The translations under genes were made by a program, and so were the position numbers. This document shows positions 51,353 to 61,063 of a DNA stretch of 64,000 bases, piece by piece; the stretch's first letter is position 1, and every line of letters begins with the position of its first letter. The notes beneath the pieces were generated by a model. That model did no database searches, was not told where the DNA came from, and was given only the letters and a program-made list of their open reading frames with translations. The DNA comes from Shinella lacus. GTDB lineage: Bacteria > Pseudomonadota > Alphaproteobacteria > Rhizobiales > Rhizobiaceae. The DNA is taken from positions 620,001-684,000 of the forward strand of contig NZ_WHSB02000001.1 of the NCBI RefSeq assembly GCF_010994755.1. The letters run 5' to 3'.

Positions 51353-52240
51353 CTAAAAGCGGTAGACCTCCGCGGGATTGTCGACCAGAACCTTTTTCAA
51401 GGCCGCGTCGTCAGGAATCCAGCTTGAAAGCAAGTCCACAAGATCTCCATCGTTGGGCATTGCCTTGTTGATCGTCGTGTGCGGCCAGTCCGTCGCCCAC
51501 AGCAGGCGGTCCGGGCGCGTGGCGACGAGTTTATGGATGAACGGCGTCACATCAGGATACGGAAATTCCTGCTTCGAGACGCGCATCGGCCCGGACAGCT
51601 TGATCCAGCAGCGCCCTTTCTCCAGCAGCTGCAGCATGGCCTGGAAAACGGGGCCATCAAGACCAGCCTCGACCGGCACCTGGCCGATATGATCGACCAC
51701 GACCGGCACGGGAAGGCCGGAAAGCAGATCCTGCTGGTCGACGAATTGCTCCGGGTTCATCCGAAACTGGAGATGCCAGCCAAGTGGTGCGATGCGGCGG
51801 GCGAGATCCATCGCAGCACTGGCGCCGGCGCCATTTTCGTGGCGCAGGTTCAGCCTTATACCGCGCACGCCGATCGCGTCCATGCGCTGGAGATCGGCGT
51901 CTGACACCTCCTCCGGCGTCACGACGACGACACCGCGCAGCGGGAACCTGTTCAGGGCGAGCGCGTCCAGCAGGGCAGTATTGTCGCGCATGTAGGTGCT
52001 GGGCTGCACGAGCACTCCCCGCTCGATGCCCAGCGTGCCGAGAAGCGCGATATAGCGGTCCAAGGGGCCGTCGTGTGGCGTGTAGCGCCGCTTCGGGCTG
52101 TACGGGTATTTGTCTTGAGGGCCGAATATGTGGGCGTGGCAATCGCAGCTTCCCGCAGGCAGCTTGCGATCGGGCTTGCGCGTCTGCGCGACGGGCGCGG
52201 CAATGGTCGGCTCCACGATTGTGGCATCGGTAGTGGACAT
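51353..52240 (-). CDS. Amidohydrolase-family (PDC lactonase-like) TIM-barrel hydrolase
   Basis: A 295-residue amidohydrolase with H35 and H37 in DCHAHIFG, a buried VVDHIGQVP and D251 in WATDWPHTT. The branch (amidohydrolase_2) includes 2-pyrone-4,6-dicarboxylate lactonase and non-oxidative decarboxylases. The N-terminal 25 residues are low complexity, without a signal peptide. It may open a lactone or hydrolyse a conjugate of the imported acid. The exact role is unknown. Confidence 0.85.
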   Translation of the reverse strand: MSTTDATIVEPTIAAPVAQTRKPDRKLPAGSCDCHAHIFGPQDKYPYSPKRRYTPHDGPLDRYIALLGTLGIERGVLVQPSTYMRDNTALLDALALNRFPLRGVVVVTPEEVSDADLQRMDAIGVRGIRLNLRHENGAGASAAMDLARRIAPLGWHLQFRMNPEQFVDQQDLLSGLPVPVVVDHIGQVPVEAGLDGPVFQAMLQLLEKGRCWIKLSGPMRVSKQEFPYPDVTPFIHKLVATRPDRLLWATDWPHTTINKAMPNDGDLVDLLSSWIPDDAALKKVLVDNPAEVYRF

Positions 52241-52345
52241 CGAAACTCCTCATTACGCTTTTCGGAGACGAACCGGCTTCGGCGGGCGGATGGCGATGGA
52301 CTTGGCCGCATCGCCGACGGCCTGCCGTCCGAATTGCGGTTCGCG

Positions 52346-53446
52346 TCAGGCAGGCTGCAACGCGGCTTCCCGCTTGATCGTCTCAATGATGCCGGCCGTG
52401 AATGCCTTGGTGCCGGCCTTACCGCCGAGGTCCGGGGGCACGATGCCGCGCTCGATGGTCTTGCGCACGCCATTGTCGATGATGCGGCTGACGTCACGGC
52501 ATTTTTCATTGCCAGTCTTCTGGAAGATCCACCGCATCAGCAGTGACGTCGAGAGGATCAGCGCGGAAGGGTTCGCCAGATCCTTGCCGGCAATATCGGG
52601 CGCCGTGCCGTGGACCGCCTGGGCCATGGCGTGATCGTGGCCGGCATTCAGCGACGGCGCCATGCCCACGCCGCCCGCAAGACCGGACGCCTGGTCCGAC
52701 AGGATGTCCCCGAACAGGTTCGTCGTCGCCACGATCCGGAAACGCTGCGGATCGCGCGGGAAGGATGAGCTGAACGTATCCACGCGCACGATATCGATGT
52801 CGATATCAGGATAGGACGGGCGCAGCGCCTCGAAGGCATCGATGAACAGCCCTTCGGTCTGCGGCAAGGCGGTACGCTTGTGGATGATCGACATGCGCTT
52901 TTCACCAGCCGCACGGGCATAGTCGAAGCTGAAACGCGCGAAGCGGTCGGATGCCGCCTTCGTGATGACGCGCAACGACAGGGACACGTCTTCCGTCGGC
53001 TTGAACTCGCCGTAACCCCAGGCGAGATTGCGGTCCGGATAGAACCCTTCGGTGTTCTCGCGCAGCACCGTGATGGACAGGTCCGGCACCAGCGGATCGA
53101 ACTGCGGCCAAGCCTCGACGGGGCGAACATTGGCGAAGAGCTTGAAACGACGGCGCAGCAGGCCGTTGGGATGGCCGCGCACCGGATCGTCCTTTGGATA
53201 TTCGCCGGCAAATGTCGGGCCGACGATGAGAGCCTGATGGGTATCCACGACATCGAGGGTCTCAGCGGGCAGGGTGGAGCCCGTTGCCTCGTAGGCCTTC
53301 CAGCCGACATACGCCGATGTCAGCACGAGGGCCAGCCCGACCTGGGCTGCAGCCGCCTCGAGAACGCTTACCGTCGAATCTGTGATCTCCGGACCGATGC
53401 CGTCTCCCGGCAGAACGGCAATTTTCACGGGACTTTCCATCGGCAT
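52346..53446 (-). CDS. Isocitrate/isopropylmalate-family beta-decarboxylating dehydrogenase
   Basis: A 366-residue protein with the nucleotide/metal features of the family: AVLPGDGIGPEI (N-term), the substrate loop LRENTEGFYPDRN, MSIIHKRTALPQTEG and the metal Asp pair in TNLFGDILSDQASGLAGG. ATG 53446 has AAGGAG upstream. Members oxidise and decarboxylate isocitrate, 3-isopropylmalate, homoisocitrate or tartrate. The loop GFYPDR differs from the common GEYSG and GLYAG forms, so the substrate is uncertain. As first gene of the operon it may act on the imported acid. Confidence 0.87.
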   Translation of the reverse strand: MPMESPVKIAVLPGDGIGPEITDSTVSVLEAAAAQVGLALVLTSAYVGWKAYEATGSTLPAETLDVVDTHQALIVGPTFAGEYPKDDPVRGHPNGLLRRRFKLFANVRPVEAWPQFDPLVPDLSITVLRENTEGFYPDRNLAWGYGEFKPTEDVSLSLRVITKAASDRFARFSFDYARAAGEKRMSIIHKRTALPQTEGLFIDAFEALRPSYPDIDIDIVRVDTFSSSFPRDPQRFRIVATTNLFGDILSDQASGLAGGVGMAPSLNAGHDHAMAQAVHGTAPDIAGKDLANPSALILSTSLLMRWIFQKTGNEKCRDVSRIIDNGVRKTIERGIVPPDLGGKAGTKAFTAGIIETIKREAALQPA

Positions 53447-53561
53447 AACCACTCCTTGATTTCTTCCCTGCCTTTGACCGGTTGGGCTTGTTTTTTCGCA
53501 ATCCGGCGACCGACATCGCGGCCTTGGCCGTCATTTAGGCGACGTTGTGTTAGAGCGTCAA

Positions 53562-53584
53562 ATAATATAGTATTCCATTATTAT
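53562..53584. promoter_or_regulatory. AT-rich inverted repeat in divergent promoter of the LysR gene
   Basis: ATAATA (53562-53567) and TATTAT (53579-53584) form a symmetric pair spaced by 11 bases, in an AT-rich stretch 25 bases before the LysR start and 115 bases from the beta-decarboxylating dehydrogenase start. LysR proteins bind T-N11-A type sites and often repress their own gene here. Confidence 0.45.
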
Positions 53585-53608
53585 AACCTTTTGGCATAAT
53601 GAAAAACC

Positions 53609-54610
53609 ATGAAGCTCCAGCACCTGCAATATCTCTGCGAGATCGTCGACAGCGGATTGAATATATCAAATGCTTCCGATGCTCTTAATCGGTCGCAGCC
53701 GGGCGTCAGCCGCTACATGAAGCAATTCGAGGACGAGCTTGGCGTAAAGGTATTTCACCGAAGCGGAAAACGATTGCTCGGCTTGACCAAAGCCGGGCAG
53801 GAGATACTTGGTATAGCACGGCGCATGATCAGTGATGCCGGAACGATCAAGACCATCAGCGACGAATACAGTGCGCGTGACGAAGGAACCCTCGTCATCG
53901 CGACAACCCATACGCAGGCGCGCTACATGCTGCCGCCCACTGTTCTGGCCTTCGTCCAGCGTTATCCGAAGGTTAGGCTGAGCCTGAAGCAGGGCAATCC
54001 CACGGAAGTGGCGACCTGGCTCACATCCGGCATGGCGGACCTTTCCATCGCGGCAAGCCCCTCCCAGCCGGCCGCACCCCTCCTCCTCCTGCCGTCATAC
54101 GATCTGGGGCGCATCATCCTGACCGTGCCCGACCACGAATTGCTGAGCGGCGGCCCGATCACGCTGGAGCGCCTCTCGCGCTTTCCCATGATCACCTATG
54201 ACGATGTCTTCACGGGCAGCATTCAAATTCACGAGACCTTTCGCAAGGCGGGACTGGAACCGCGCGTCATCGTCAGCGCGACCGATTCCGACGTCATGAA
54301 GGCCTACGTAAAGATCGGCCTCGGCATCGCTATCGTCGGCGACATCGTCTACGACGAAAAGGTCGATGCCGATATCCGCGCCATAAACGTGTCGCATCTG
54401 TTCAGGCCCAACACGATCTATATCGGCCTGAACCGGGAATCCTACGTCCGCAGCTACACCTACGATTTCATCCGCATGTTCGATCCCCGATGGACGGCGG
54501 CCAAAGTGCGCAAAACCCTTGAAAGAGCGCACTCCTCCGATGCCATCGCCTCCAACGAGATCACCGCCATGCCGGCGCCGTTGATGCAGTCCACCCGCCT
54601 TGAAAGCTGA
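53609..54610 (+). CDS. LysR-family regulator (CysB-like)
   Basis: A 333-residue LysR regulator with winged helix (about 1-60; NASDALNRSQPGVSRYMKQFEDELG) and a periplasmic-binding-fold effector domain (about 90-300, with EGTLVIATTHTQARYMLP and VKIGLGIAIVGD). The ATTHTQARYxLP segment is typical of the CysB/Cbl branch, so an acidic or sulfur-type ligand is possible, but the divergent carboxylate operon suggests a carboxylate. No clear ribosome site lies before ATG 53609; it follows AAAAACC. Confidence 0.9.
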   Translation: MKLQHLQYLCEIVDSGLNISNASDALNRSQPGVSRYMKQFEDELGVKVFHRSGKRLLGLTKAGQEILGIARRMISDAGTIKTISDEYSARDEGTLVIATTHTQARYMLPPTVLAFVQRYPKVRLSLKQGNPTEVATWLTSGMADLSIAASPSQPAAPLLLLPSYDLGRIILTVPDHELLSGGPITLERLSRFPMITYDDVFTGSIQIHETFRKAGLEPRVIVSATDSDVMKAYVKIGLGIAIVGDIVYDEKVDADIRAINVSHLFRPNTIYIGLNRESYVRSYTYDFIRMFDPRWTAAKVRKTLERAHSSDAIASNEITAMPAPLMQSTRLES

Positions 54611-54640
54611 TGCGCAATTTCAAGCTATGAAGGAGCTGTC

Positions 54641-55549
54641 ATGCCCCGCATGTTAAACCTGCGTCAGTTGGAGGCGTTTCGGGCCCTGATGCTGACGGGC
54701 ACCACGGTGCAGGCCGCCGCCATGCTGGGGATTACGCAGCCGGTCATCAGCCGCCTCATTTCCGACCTGGAGTTTCAATCCGGCCTGTCCCTGTTTGTCC
54801 GCAGCGGCGGCCGTCTGCGTGCCACGCCCGAGGCCGACATCTTATTCGCAGAGCTGGAGCGGACGTTTTATGGTCTCGACCACCTCAGCAGCTTCATCAA
54901 AGGCATCCGCAATGTGGGCGGGACGCTGAACATCCTGGCCACCATGCCCATGGCACACGGCATCCTGCCCTCCGTTTTCCAGCGGCTGAGCAAAAACAAT
55001 CCGGACCTACACATCACGCTGAAGACCGTGCTCAGCCGCGATGCGCGCGCCTGGCTCGACACGCAGCAGTTCGATGTCGCGCTGACCAACTATCCGATCG
55101 ATTACCCCTCCTCTTTCACGCAGGACTTCATCCGGGTGAACGCCGTCTGCATCATGCCGCCGGACCATCCGCTGGCCGCACGCGACGTCGTGACGGCCGA
55201 CGATCTGCGCGGTGTGTCCTTTGTCGCCATGCCTCCCGGTTCACGGCACCGCCAGAAGGTCGACCTGGCCTTCCAGCAGTCGGATGTGACGCCCAGGATA
55301 TTGGTTGAGGCGCAGACGAGCGCGATCATCTGCGAAATGGTGGCGACGGGCATTGGTGTCTCGGTGGTGGACGAGATTTCGGCCCGCGCGTTCTTGTCGA
55401 AAGGGCTCGTTTTGCGGCCCTTCCTGCCAAAGCTGATTTATGAGTTCCGTATCCTGCTGCCGATGCAGCGGGAAATGTCCCACACCAGCCGCATCTTCAT
55501 CAAACATGCCCGGGAATATGTCGCAGAGGCTTGGCCCGGCCAGAAATAG
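54641..55549 (+). CDS. LysR-family regulator
   Basis: A 302-residue LysR regulator with HTH (LRQLEAFRALMLTGTTVQAA, then LGITQPVISRLISDLE) and effector domain (about 90-295). It is 30 bases downstream of the other LysR gene, with AAGGAG before ATG 54641, so the two are likely co-transcribed. Its sequence is unlike the CysB-like neighbour. It converges on the DRE-TIM lyase gene across a short hairpin and could control either neighbouring operon. Confidence 0.9.
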   Translation: MPRMLNLRQLEAFRALMLTGTTVQAAAMLGITQPVISRLISDLEFQSGLSLFVRSGGRLRATPEADILFAELERTFYGLDHLSSFIKGIRNVGGTLNILATMPMAHGILPSVFQRLSKNNPDLHITLKTVLSRDARAWLDTQQFDVALTNYPIDYPSSFTQDFIRVNAVCIMPPDHPLAARDVVTADDLRGVSFVAMPPGSRHRQKVDLAFQQSDVTPRILVEAQTSAIICEMVATGIGVSVVDEISARAFLSKGLVLRPFLPKLIYEFRILLPMQREMSHTSRIFIKHAREYVAEAWPGQK

Positions 55550-55550
55550 C

Positions 55551-55574
55551 GAGGGGAGCCGGAAAGCTCCCCTC
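55551..55574. terminator. Bidirectional hairpin between LysR and lyase genes
   Basis: GAGGGGAGC (55551-55559) pairs perfectly with GCTCCCCTC (55566-55574) around the loop CGGAAA. It fills the 33 bases between convergent stops at 55549 and 55583. A 9-base GC stem without a T-run. Confidence 0.7.
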
Positions 55575-55582
55575 CTGGACGG

Positions 55583-56839
55583 TCAGCCATAGATCTCGTG
55601 GATCACGGCTTCGACTTCCCGCTCGCCGATTTCGACCTTTTCGTAAATCAGCTTTTCCAGCTTCTCGAAAACGCGCTCGATATTGGCGGATTCCGGGTTC
55701 AGGCCCATCGATTCGATCTTGACGGTGACGGGTGCGGTCTTGCCGCGTCGCAGCGAGGTCGAACCGAAGGAAACCGAGCGCCGGTTGCCGACGGTCTCGG
55801 CCTTGATGTTCTCCCAGAAATACCACTGGCCGCGCAGGATGCCGCCCAGATGGCTGCCGCCATAGGAATACATGTGCGGGCCGGTGACCGGGCGGTTGCG
55901 GGCGATGGGGAACTTGTAAAGCTCGGCGACCATTTCGCTGAGCGGCGTCAACTGGGTCATGTCGAGGCCGGTGCGGATGTTGTAGAGCGATTCCAGCACC
56001 GGCACGACCTGCTCGAAGGCCGCATTGCCGCAGCGATGGCCGGTCGAGTTGATGGTGACGTCGCAGGTCAGCGCGCCGGCGCGGATTGCCTCGATCGAGT
56101 TGATGGTGGCAAGGCCATAGTCGTCGTGGCAATGCACGCCGATCTCGATGTCCGGCCCCGCGAGCGCGCGGACATAGCGAACAAGGAAGGCCATCGTTTC
56201 CGGTACGAACCAGCCGCGCACGTCATAGACGACGATCCGGTCCGCACCCGCATCTTTGGCCGCGCGCACGACGCGAGCCACAAGATCCAGACGGTGATAG
56301 TCCGTGCCGACCGCGATCTTGCGGGCGCCGGACTGGCGGGCGTGGCTGACGGCATCGCCGATACGGCCCTCGATGTCACCGTTCCAGTTCTGCGGGCAGA
56401 GGGCGTTGGTCATGATGTAACCCCAGTAGCCCACCAGGTTGACCAGGTCGGCGCCGGAATCGATGGTCTTCTGGATTTCGGTCCGGTAGTCGGGATCGTA
56501 GTAGCGGGTGTGCAGGCCAAGCTCCATCTTGCTGCCCGCGTTCCGCAGCATCTTCACGAATTCGATATGCTCCGGGATGGTCGGGTAGCCGACCTCGGCC
56601 TCGACGACGCCCATCGCCTCCAGCTTTTCAGCCAGCACCATCTTGATGCTGTTGTTGGCATAGACGCCGGGCGTGTTGATGCCGGAGCGCAGCGTATCGT
56701 CGCGAATGATGCAGCGGTCCATCACCCCCTGCGGCCGGTGCCCCATCGCCACCTTGTTGACGAGCGGCGTCATCCAGCGCTCCTGCTCGTCGATGTCGAC
56801 CTCTTTCAGCAGGTCCGGGTGTTGTTCGCGTAAGCTCAT
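55583..56839 (-). CDS. DRE-TIM metallolyase (HMG-CoA lyase / homocitrate synthase superfamily)
   Basis: A 418-residue TIM-barrel lyase. The metal motif reads IIRDDTLRSG (R46, D47, D48) in place of the usual RDGEQ, and the metal pair is H236/H238 in GVHCHDDYGLA, with N264 and the lid STGHRCGNAAFEQV. The C-terminal region (VGNRRSVSFGSTSLRRGK) is short, with no LeuA regulatory domain. GGGAGAG precedes ATG 56839. It is the last gene of the HyuA operon. The altered first motif suggests a substrate different from leucine or HMG-CoA enzymes. Confidence 0.8.
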   Translation of the reverse strand: MSLREQHPDLLKEVDIDEQERWMTPLVNKVAMGHRPQGVMDRCIIRDDTLRSGINTPGVYANNSIKMVLAEKLEAMGVVEAEVGYPTIPEHIEFVKMLRNAGSKMELGLHTRYYDPDYRTEIQKTIDSGADLVNLVGYWGYIMTNALCPQNWNGDIEGRIGDAVSHARQSGARKIAVGTDYHRLDLVARVVRAAKDAGADRIVVYDVRGWFVPETMAFLVRYVRALAGPDIEIGVHCHDDYGLATINSIEAIRAGALTCDVTINSTGHRCGNAAFEQVVPVLESLYNIRTGLDMTQLTPLSEMVAELYKFPIARNRPVTGPHMYSYGGSHLGGILRGQWYFWENIKAETVGNRRSVSFGSTSLRRGKTAPVTVKIESMGLNPESANIERVFEKLEKLIYEKVEIGEREVEAVIHEIYG

Positions 56840-56857
56840 GATATCTCTCCCAAATGG

Positions 56858-57952
56858 TTAGTCGATGATGATGAAGCAGTCCTGCGGGGCGATGGCGGCA
56901 TAGGCCGCGGCGCCGGGCTGCAAGCGGATGTAGGGGGGAACCTTGGCGGTCAGCGTCTGGCCGTCCTCGGTGACGAGGGTGTATTCGATGCCTTCGCCGA
57001 GGAAGACCGCGTCGCGCACCGTCACGGGCCAGATGTTGCAGCCCGGAGGCAATGATGCGGTATCCTCGACCAGGCGGATGAGTTCCGAGCGGATGCCGAA
57101 CTGCACGGCTGTGCCCGGACCGCCGACATCCGGCCGTTCTGGCGCGCCGACGATCGCGCCGGCGGCGGTGCGATAGCGCGCCAGGCCTCCCGTCACCCCG
57201 CTGTCGGCCACCGTGGCGGGTAATAGGTTGACGCTGCCGAGAAAGCTTGCGGCAAAGCGCGTCCGCGGGCGTGAATAGAGCTCGTTCGGTCCATCGATCT
57301 GCACGATGAGGCCCTTGTCCATCACCACGATCCGGTCCGAGATTGCCAGCGCTTCGGATTGATCATGCGTGACGTAGATCGCGGTGATGCCCAGGCGCCG
57401 CTGGATCTCGCGAATCTCGCCGCGCAATTGTTCGCGCAGCCGCACGTCGAGATTGCTGAGCGGTTCGTCGAACAGCAGGATCTGGCAGCGCGAGGCGAGC
57501 GCACGGGCAAGCGCGATGCGTTGCTGCTGCCCGCCGGACAGCCGGCCGGGCGAGGTGTCGCGCGCATGCGCCAGCCCCACCAGCTCCAGCGCCTGCATGG
57601 CTTGCGCCTCGCGATCGGCCTTGGAGAGTTTCTGGCGCAGCAGCGGATAGGCGACGTTCTCGGCGACCGTCATGTGCGGCCACAGCGCATAGGACTGGAA
57701 CACCATGCCGATGCGACGCTTTTCCGGCGGCAGGTCCAGCCGCTTTTCGGCGGAATAGACGCAGGTATCGCCCAGCCAGATTTCGCCCCCGGTCGGCCCT
57801 TCCAGCCCGGCTATGCAGCGCAGCGTCGTGGATTTTCCGCAGCCGCTTGGTCCTAGCAAAGTGACGAGTTCGCCTTCGCCGACATTAAGCGAAACACTTT
57901 CCACCGCGCGAAAGCTGCCGAAGGATTTTTGAAGATTGTTCAGGCGCAGCAT
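56858..57952 (-). CDS. ABC transporter ATP-binding protein (Fbp/Pot-type)
   Basis: A 364-residue ATPase with Walker A GPSGCGKS (34-41), Q-loop FQSYALWPHMTV, signature RLSGGQQQRIALARA, Walker B ILLFDEPLSNLD and TOBE domain at about 285-364. It lies four bases downstream of the fused permease stop and 18 bases before the lyase start, consistent with one operon. It is paralogous to the ATPase at 24704. Confidence 0.92.
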   Translation of the reverse strand: MLRLNNLQKSFGSFRAVESVSLNVGEGELVTLLGPSGCGKSTTLRCIAGLEGPTGGEIWLGDTCVYSAEKRLDLPPEKRRIGMVFQSYALWPHMTVAENVAYPLLRQKLSKADREAQAMQALELVGLAHARDTSPGRLSGGQQQRIALARALASRCQILLFDEPLSNLDVRLREQLRGEIREIQRRLGITAIYVTHDQSEALAISDRIVVMDKGLIVQIDGPNELYSRPRTRFAASFLGSVNLLPATVADSGVTGGLARYRTAAGAIVGAPERPDVGGPGTAVQFGIRSELIRLVEDTASLPPGCNIWPVTVRDAVFLGEGIEYTLVTEDGQTLTAKVPPYIRLQPGAAAYAAIAPQDCFIIID

Positions 57953-57956
57953 GCGT

Positions 57957-59687
57957 CTACCCTGCCTTTTGTCCGACCTTCAGGCCGAAAATGAAATTGG
58001 AAACCAGATAGACCGCCAGGATGAACAGCGAGATTCCCGTGCCCAACGCCGCCACTTCGGGATATTTCCCCTCGAAATAGGCGTCGAAGATCAGCACCGG
58101 CAGCACGACGGAATTGAAGGCATAGAGCAGGACCGACGTGTTCAGCTCCTTCACGAAGGAGATGAAGTAGAGCACCCAGCTCGACAACAGGCTCTCGCGG
58201 ATCAGCGGGAAGGTGATGGTGAGCGCAGCCACCGTCTTGTTGGCGCCCGAGACCCGCGCGGCATTTTCGAGATCGCCGTCGATCTGCGTCAGCGCCGCCG
58301 ACATGTTGCGCACGCCGAAGGAGAGGAACCGCGTGATATAGGCGATCATCAGGATCCAGATCGTGCCGTAGATCGGCAACGGCACCCGTATCCAGGCCCA
58401 CAGCAGCGCCACGCCCAACACCACGCCCGGCACGCCGACCGTCATCGAGCTCAGGAGATCCAGCGTGTGTCGTCCGGAAGCGCGGGAAAAGGTCACGATA
58501 TAGGCGATTACGGCGGTCAGCACGCAGGCGATCAGCCCGCCGACCATGGCCAGGAACAGCGTGTTCCAGGCAGCCCGGAAGAACAGGCCGCGTGAGAATA
58601 CGGATTCGTAGTTGATGGTGGTGAAGTTGGTGAACTGGGTCGTCCAGTAAGACTGGAACGACGCGGTGACCATGGTGGCGAGCGGCATCAGGGTGGAGAT
58701 GGACACGAACAGGATGAGGCCACCCAGTGCGACCCAACGCCAGGGTCCGAGGCTGACCAGCATGGGGCGATAGCTCTTGCCGCTGACGGAGATATAGGTG
58801 CGGCCTGCGATGAACCGGCGCTGCAACAACAGTGCCACGGCGGTGATGATGACGAAGGAAATCGAGATCACCGTGGCATAGCCATAGTCCGGCGGCGGAT
58901 AGGCAACCTTGAGGTAAATTTCGGTCGGGATGAAGGGGATTTGCGACGGCATGCCGAGCACGGCCAGAACACCGAAATTCTCCATCGACAGCACAAAGAC
59001 CAGCAGGCCGGCGGCGAGGATGCTGGGCGTGACCAGCGGAAAGGTCACCCGCAGCAGCGTCTGGAACATCGTCTGCCCGCTGAGGCGCGAGGCTTCTTCC
59101 ATCGAGGAATCGATGGCCTTCAAGGGTGCCGAGGTGAACAGGAACACATAGGGCGTCATGTAGAAACCGAGCACCATGGCGATGCCGGCGAGGCTGTAGA
59201 TGTTGATGCTCAGCGGCAGCCCGATGGCGGCGAAGATCCTGTTCAGGAGACCCACCTCCGGCGCGCCCAGCCCGCTCCACGCGACCGCACCGATGAACGG
59301 CGAGATGAAGATCGGCAGCGTCACCAGCACCTCGCAGATACGTCGGCCGGGAATATCGGTGCGCGCGATCAGAAAGGCCGCCCCCACACCGCTGACGGTG
59401 GCGATCAGCATCGAGCCGGTGCTGACGATCAGCGTGTTGCGCCATGCCAACCAGAACTGGCCGCTGGTGAAGATGCGCGAGAAATTGGCGAGCGACAGTC
59501 CGCCGTCGGCCGCACCGCCGTGCGAGGCGAAGCTGCCGTAGATCAGGCTCACCATCGGGTAGACGACCAGCAGGCATAGAATGGCGATCAGGCCGTAGCA
59601 CAGCAGCGTCTGGCCCGATATCCGGGTGAAACCCCACCCGGAGCCGGATACCTGCCGATGCAGGTCGCGGTTTTCGCTGACGCTCAT
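57957..59687 (-). CDS. Fused two-domain ABC transporter permease
   Basis: A 576-residue permease with two BPD domains, about twelve segments (first: LLCYGLIAILCLLVVYPMVSLIYG) and two EAA loops, EEASRLSGQTMFQTLLRVTFPL and ENAARVSGANKTVAALTITFPL. The layout matches the permease at 25787, but sequence identity appears modest. Its start (59687) overlaps the MmgE/PrpD stop by four bases. It moves the ligand delivered by the binding protein at 61063. Confidence 0.9.
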   Translation of the reverse strand: MSVSENRDLHRQVSGSGWGFTRISGQTLLCYGLIAILCLLVVYPMVSLIYGSFASHGGAADGGLSLANFSRIFTSGQFWLAWRNTLIVSTGSMLIATVSGVGAAFLIARTDIPGRRICEVLVTLPIFISPFIGAVAWSGLGAPEVGLLNRIFAAIGLPLSINIYSLAGIAMVLGFYMTPYVFLFTSAPLKAIDSSMEEASRLSGQTMFQTLLRVTFPLVTPSILAAGLLVFVLSMENFGVLAVLGMPSQIPFIPTEIYLKVAYPPPDYGYATVISISFVIITAVALLLQRRFIAGRTYISVSGKSYRPMLVSLGPWRWVALGGLILFVSISTLMPLATMVTASFQSYWTTQFTNFTTINYESVFSRGLFFRAAWNTLFLAMVGGLIACVLTAVIAYIVTFSRASGRHTLDLLSSMTVGVPGVVLGVALLWAWIRVPLPIYGTIWILMIAYITRFLSFGVRNMSAALTQIDGDLENAARVSGANKTVAALTITFPLIRESLLSSWVLYFISFVKELNTSVLLYAFNSVVLPVLIFDAYFEGKYPEVAALGTGISLFILAVYLVSNFIFGLKVGQKAG

Positions 59688-61063
59688 GCGTGTTCCCCCC
59701 GGCAGGCATCGGCCAGTGCTGCGATCAGCTCCGCTGCCGAATGGCGCTCCAGTTCCGCCACGATCGAGATGACCTGCTCCGCCGATGCTTCGCCGCCGAC
59801 CGGGGCGACCATGCGGCGGAATTTCGTGGCGATCTCGTCGAAGGAGGGTGGCGTGTCGGCGTCACCGGAGGGGGACATGATGACCTCCTCGACCGAACGG
59901 CCGTCTTTTAAAAGCGCAGTGACCGAGGCGCCAAAGCGCGGCATCGCGTCATCCGCGACCAGCCGAACGGAGGGCATGTGTGCCCGGATGGCGGGGCTCC
60001 ACAGGTCTTCGTCATAGATATCGGCCGTCCAGACATAGCCGCGGTCGAGCACCAGCGCCAGATTGAACTGCATGCTCAGGCGCGCGGCCAGAAGCGTGCC
60101 GGCCTCGGGATCGTTGTTGTCACGCTCCACCACCGGATGGCAGCGCACCACGATTTCGCGAATGTCGTCGACCGGGATGCCGTGCGTGACCAGCAGCCTC
60201 TCCGTCGCGGCCGAGGCTGCCAGCGTCGAGTTGCAGCCGTAATAGAGACGGAAACTCGTCTCCTCGATCAGGTAGCGCTCGCCGAGATTGCGGGTCAGAA
60301 CGTCCAGGTCATAGCTGTCGGAAAGCGCGCGGCAAAAGCCCTTGTCGCCCTCCAGCACGGTGGCGGGGCCGGTCAGTCCATGTTGCACCAGGATGCAGGC
60401 CTCGACCCCGTTCTGCGCCGCGCGACCGGCGTGAAAGACCATGGTCAGCGCGCCGTCGTGATGGAATTCGTAGAGGCCCGCCGCCTGTGATCCGGCGACG
60501 CCGAAGGCATTGGCCAGCAGGTCCGCATTGAGGCCCATCAGGTTGCCGGCGGCGGCCGTCGCACCGAAAGTGCCGACGGTGCCGGTCGTGTGGAAGCCGC
60601 GCTCGCGGTGGCTTGGCGCGGTGGCGATACCCACGCGAGCGTTCATTTCATAGCCGGCGACCAGCGCAGTCAGGATATCGCCGCCGTCACGGCCAAGCCA
60701 TTCGGCGACGGCCAGCGACGGCATCACGATGCAGCCGCCGGGATGGGATGTGGAGGGCTTGTGAATGTCGTTCAGCCCCACACTGTAGAGCGTCATGGCA
60801 TTGGCATAGGCCGCATTGCGAACGCTCGAGCGGAAATCGCCTGTACCGGCAAAGACCGTGCAGTGCGGATGGCCGCCGAGGAGGCGCATGGCCTCGACGG
60901 CGCCCTGCCCCACCGTGCCGCGCGTGCCCAGCACCAGGCAGGCCAGCCCGTCGAGGAGCAGCAGCCTTGCCCGCTCCACCGCCGAGGCGGGAATGGCGTC
61001 GAGGCGCAAATCCGCCAGATGCCGCGCCAGTTGCCGCGTGGCGCCCAAACCCTCCGTCTTCAT
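59684..61063 (-). CDS. MmgE/PrpD-family protein (methylcitrate dehydratase-like)
   Basis: A 459-residue member of the MmgE/PrpD family, all-helical domain plus lid, with NAMTLYSVGLNDIHKPSTSHPGG (N and D/H residues of the active-site region), TTGTVGTFGATAAAGNLMGL, and the later ETSFRLYYGCNSTLA. Family members include 2-methylcitrate dehydratase, cis-aconitate decarboxylase and iminodisuccinate epimerase, all acting on multi-carboxylates. The start overlaps the binding-protein stop by one base (TGATG). The reaction here is not known; a dehydration or decarboxylation in this pathway is likely. Confidence 0.85.
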   Translation of the reverse strand: MKTEGLGATRQLARHLADLRLDAIPASAVERARLLLLDGLACLVLGTRGTVGQGAVEAMRLLGGHPHCTVFAGTGDFRSSVRNAAYANAMTLYSVGLNDIHKPSTSHPGGCIVMPSLAVAEWLGRDGGDILTALVAGYEMNARVGIATAPSHRERGFHTTGTVGTFGATAAAGNLMGLNADLLANAFGVAGSQAAGLYEFHHDGALTMVFHAGRAAQNGVEACILVQHGLTGPATVLEGDKGFCRALSDSYDLDVLTRNLGERYLIEETSFRLYYGCNSTLAASAATERLLVTHGIPVDDIREIVVRCHPVVERDNNDPEAGTLLAARLSMQFNLALVLDRGYVWTADIYDEDLWSPAIRAHMPSVRLVADDAMPRFGASVTALLKDGRSVEEVIMSPSGDADTPPSFDEIATKFRRMVAPVGGEASAEQVISIVAELERHSAAELIAALADACRGEHA

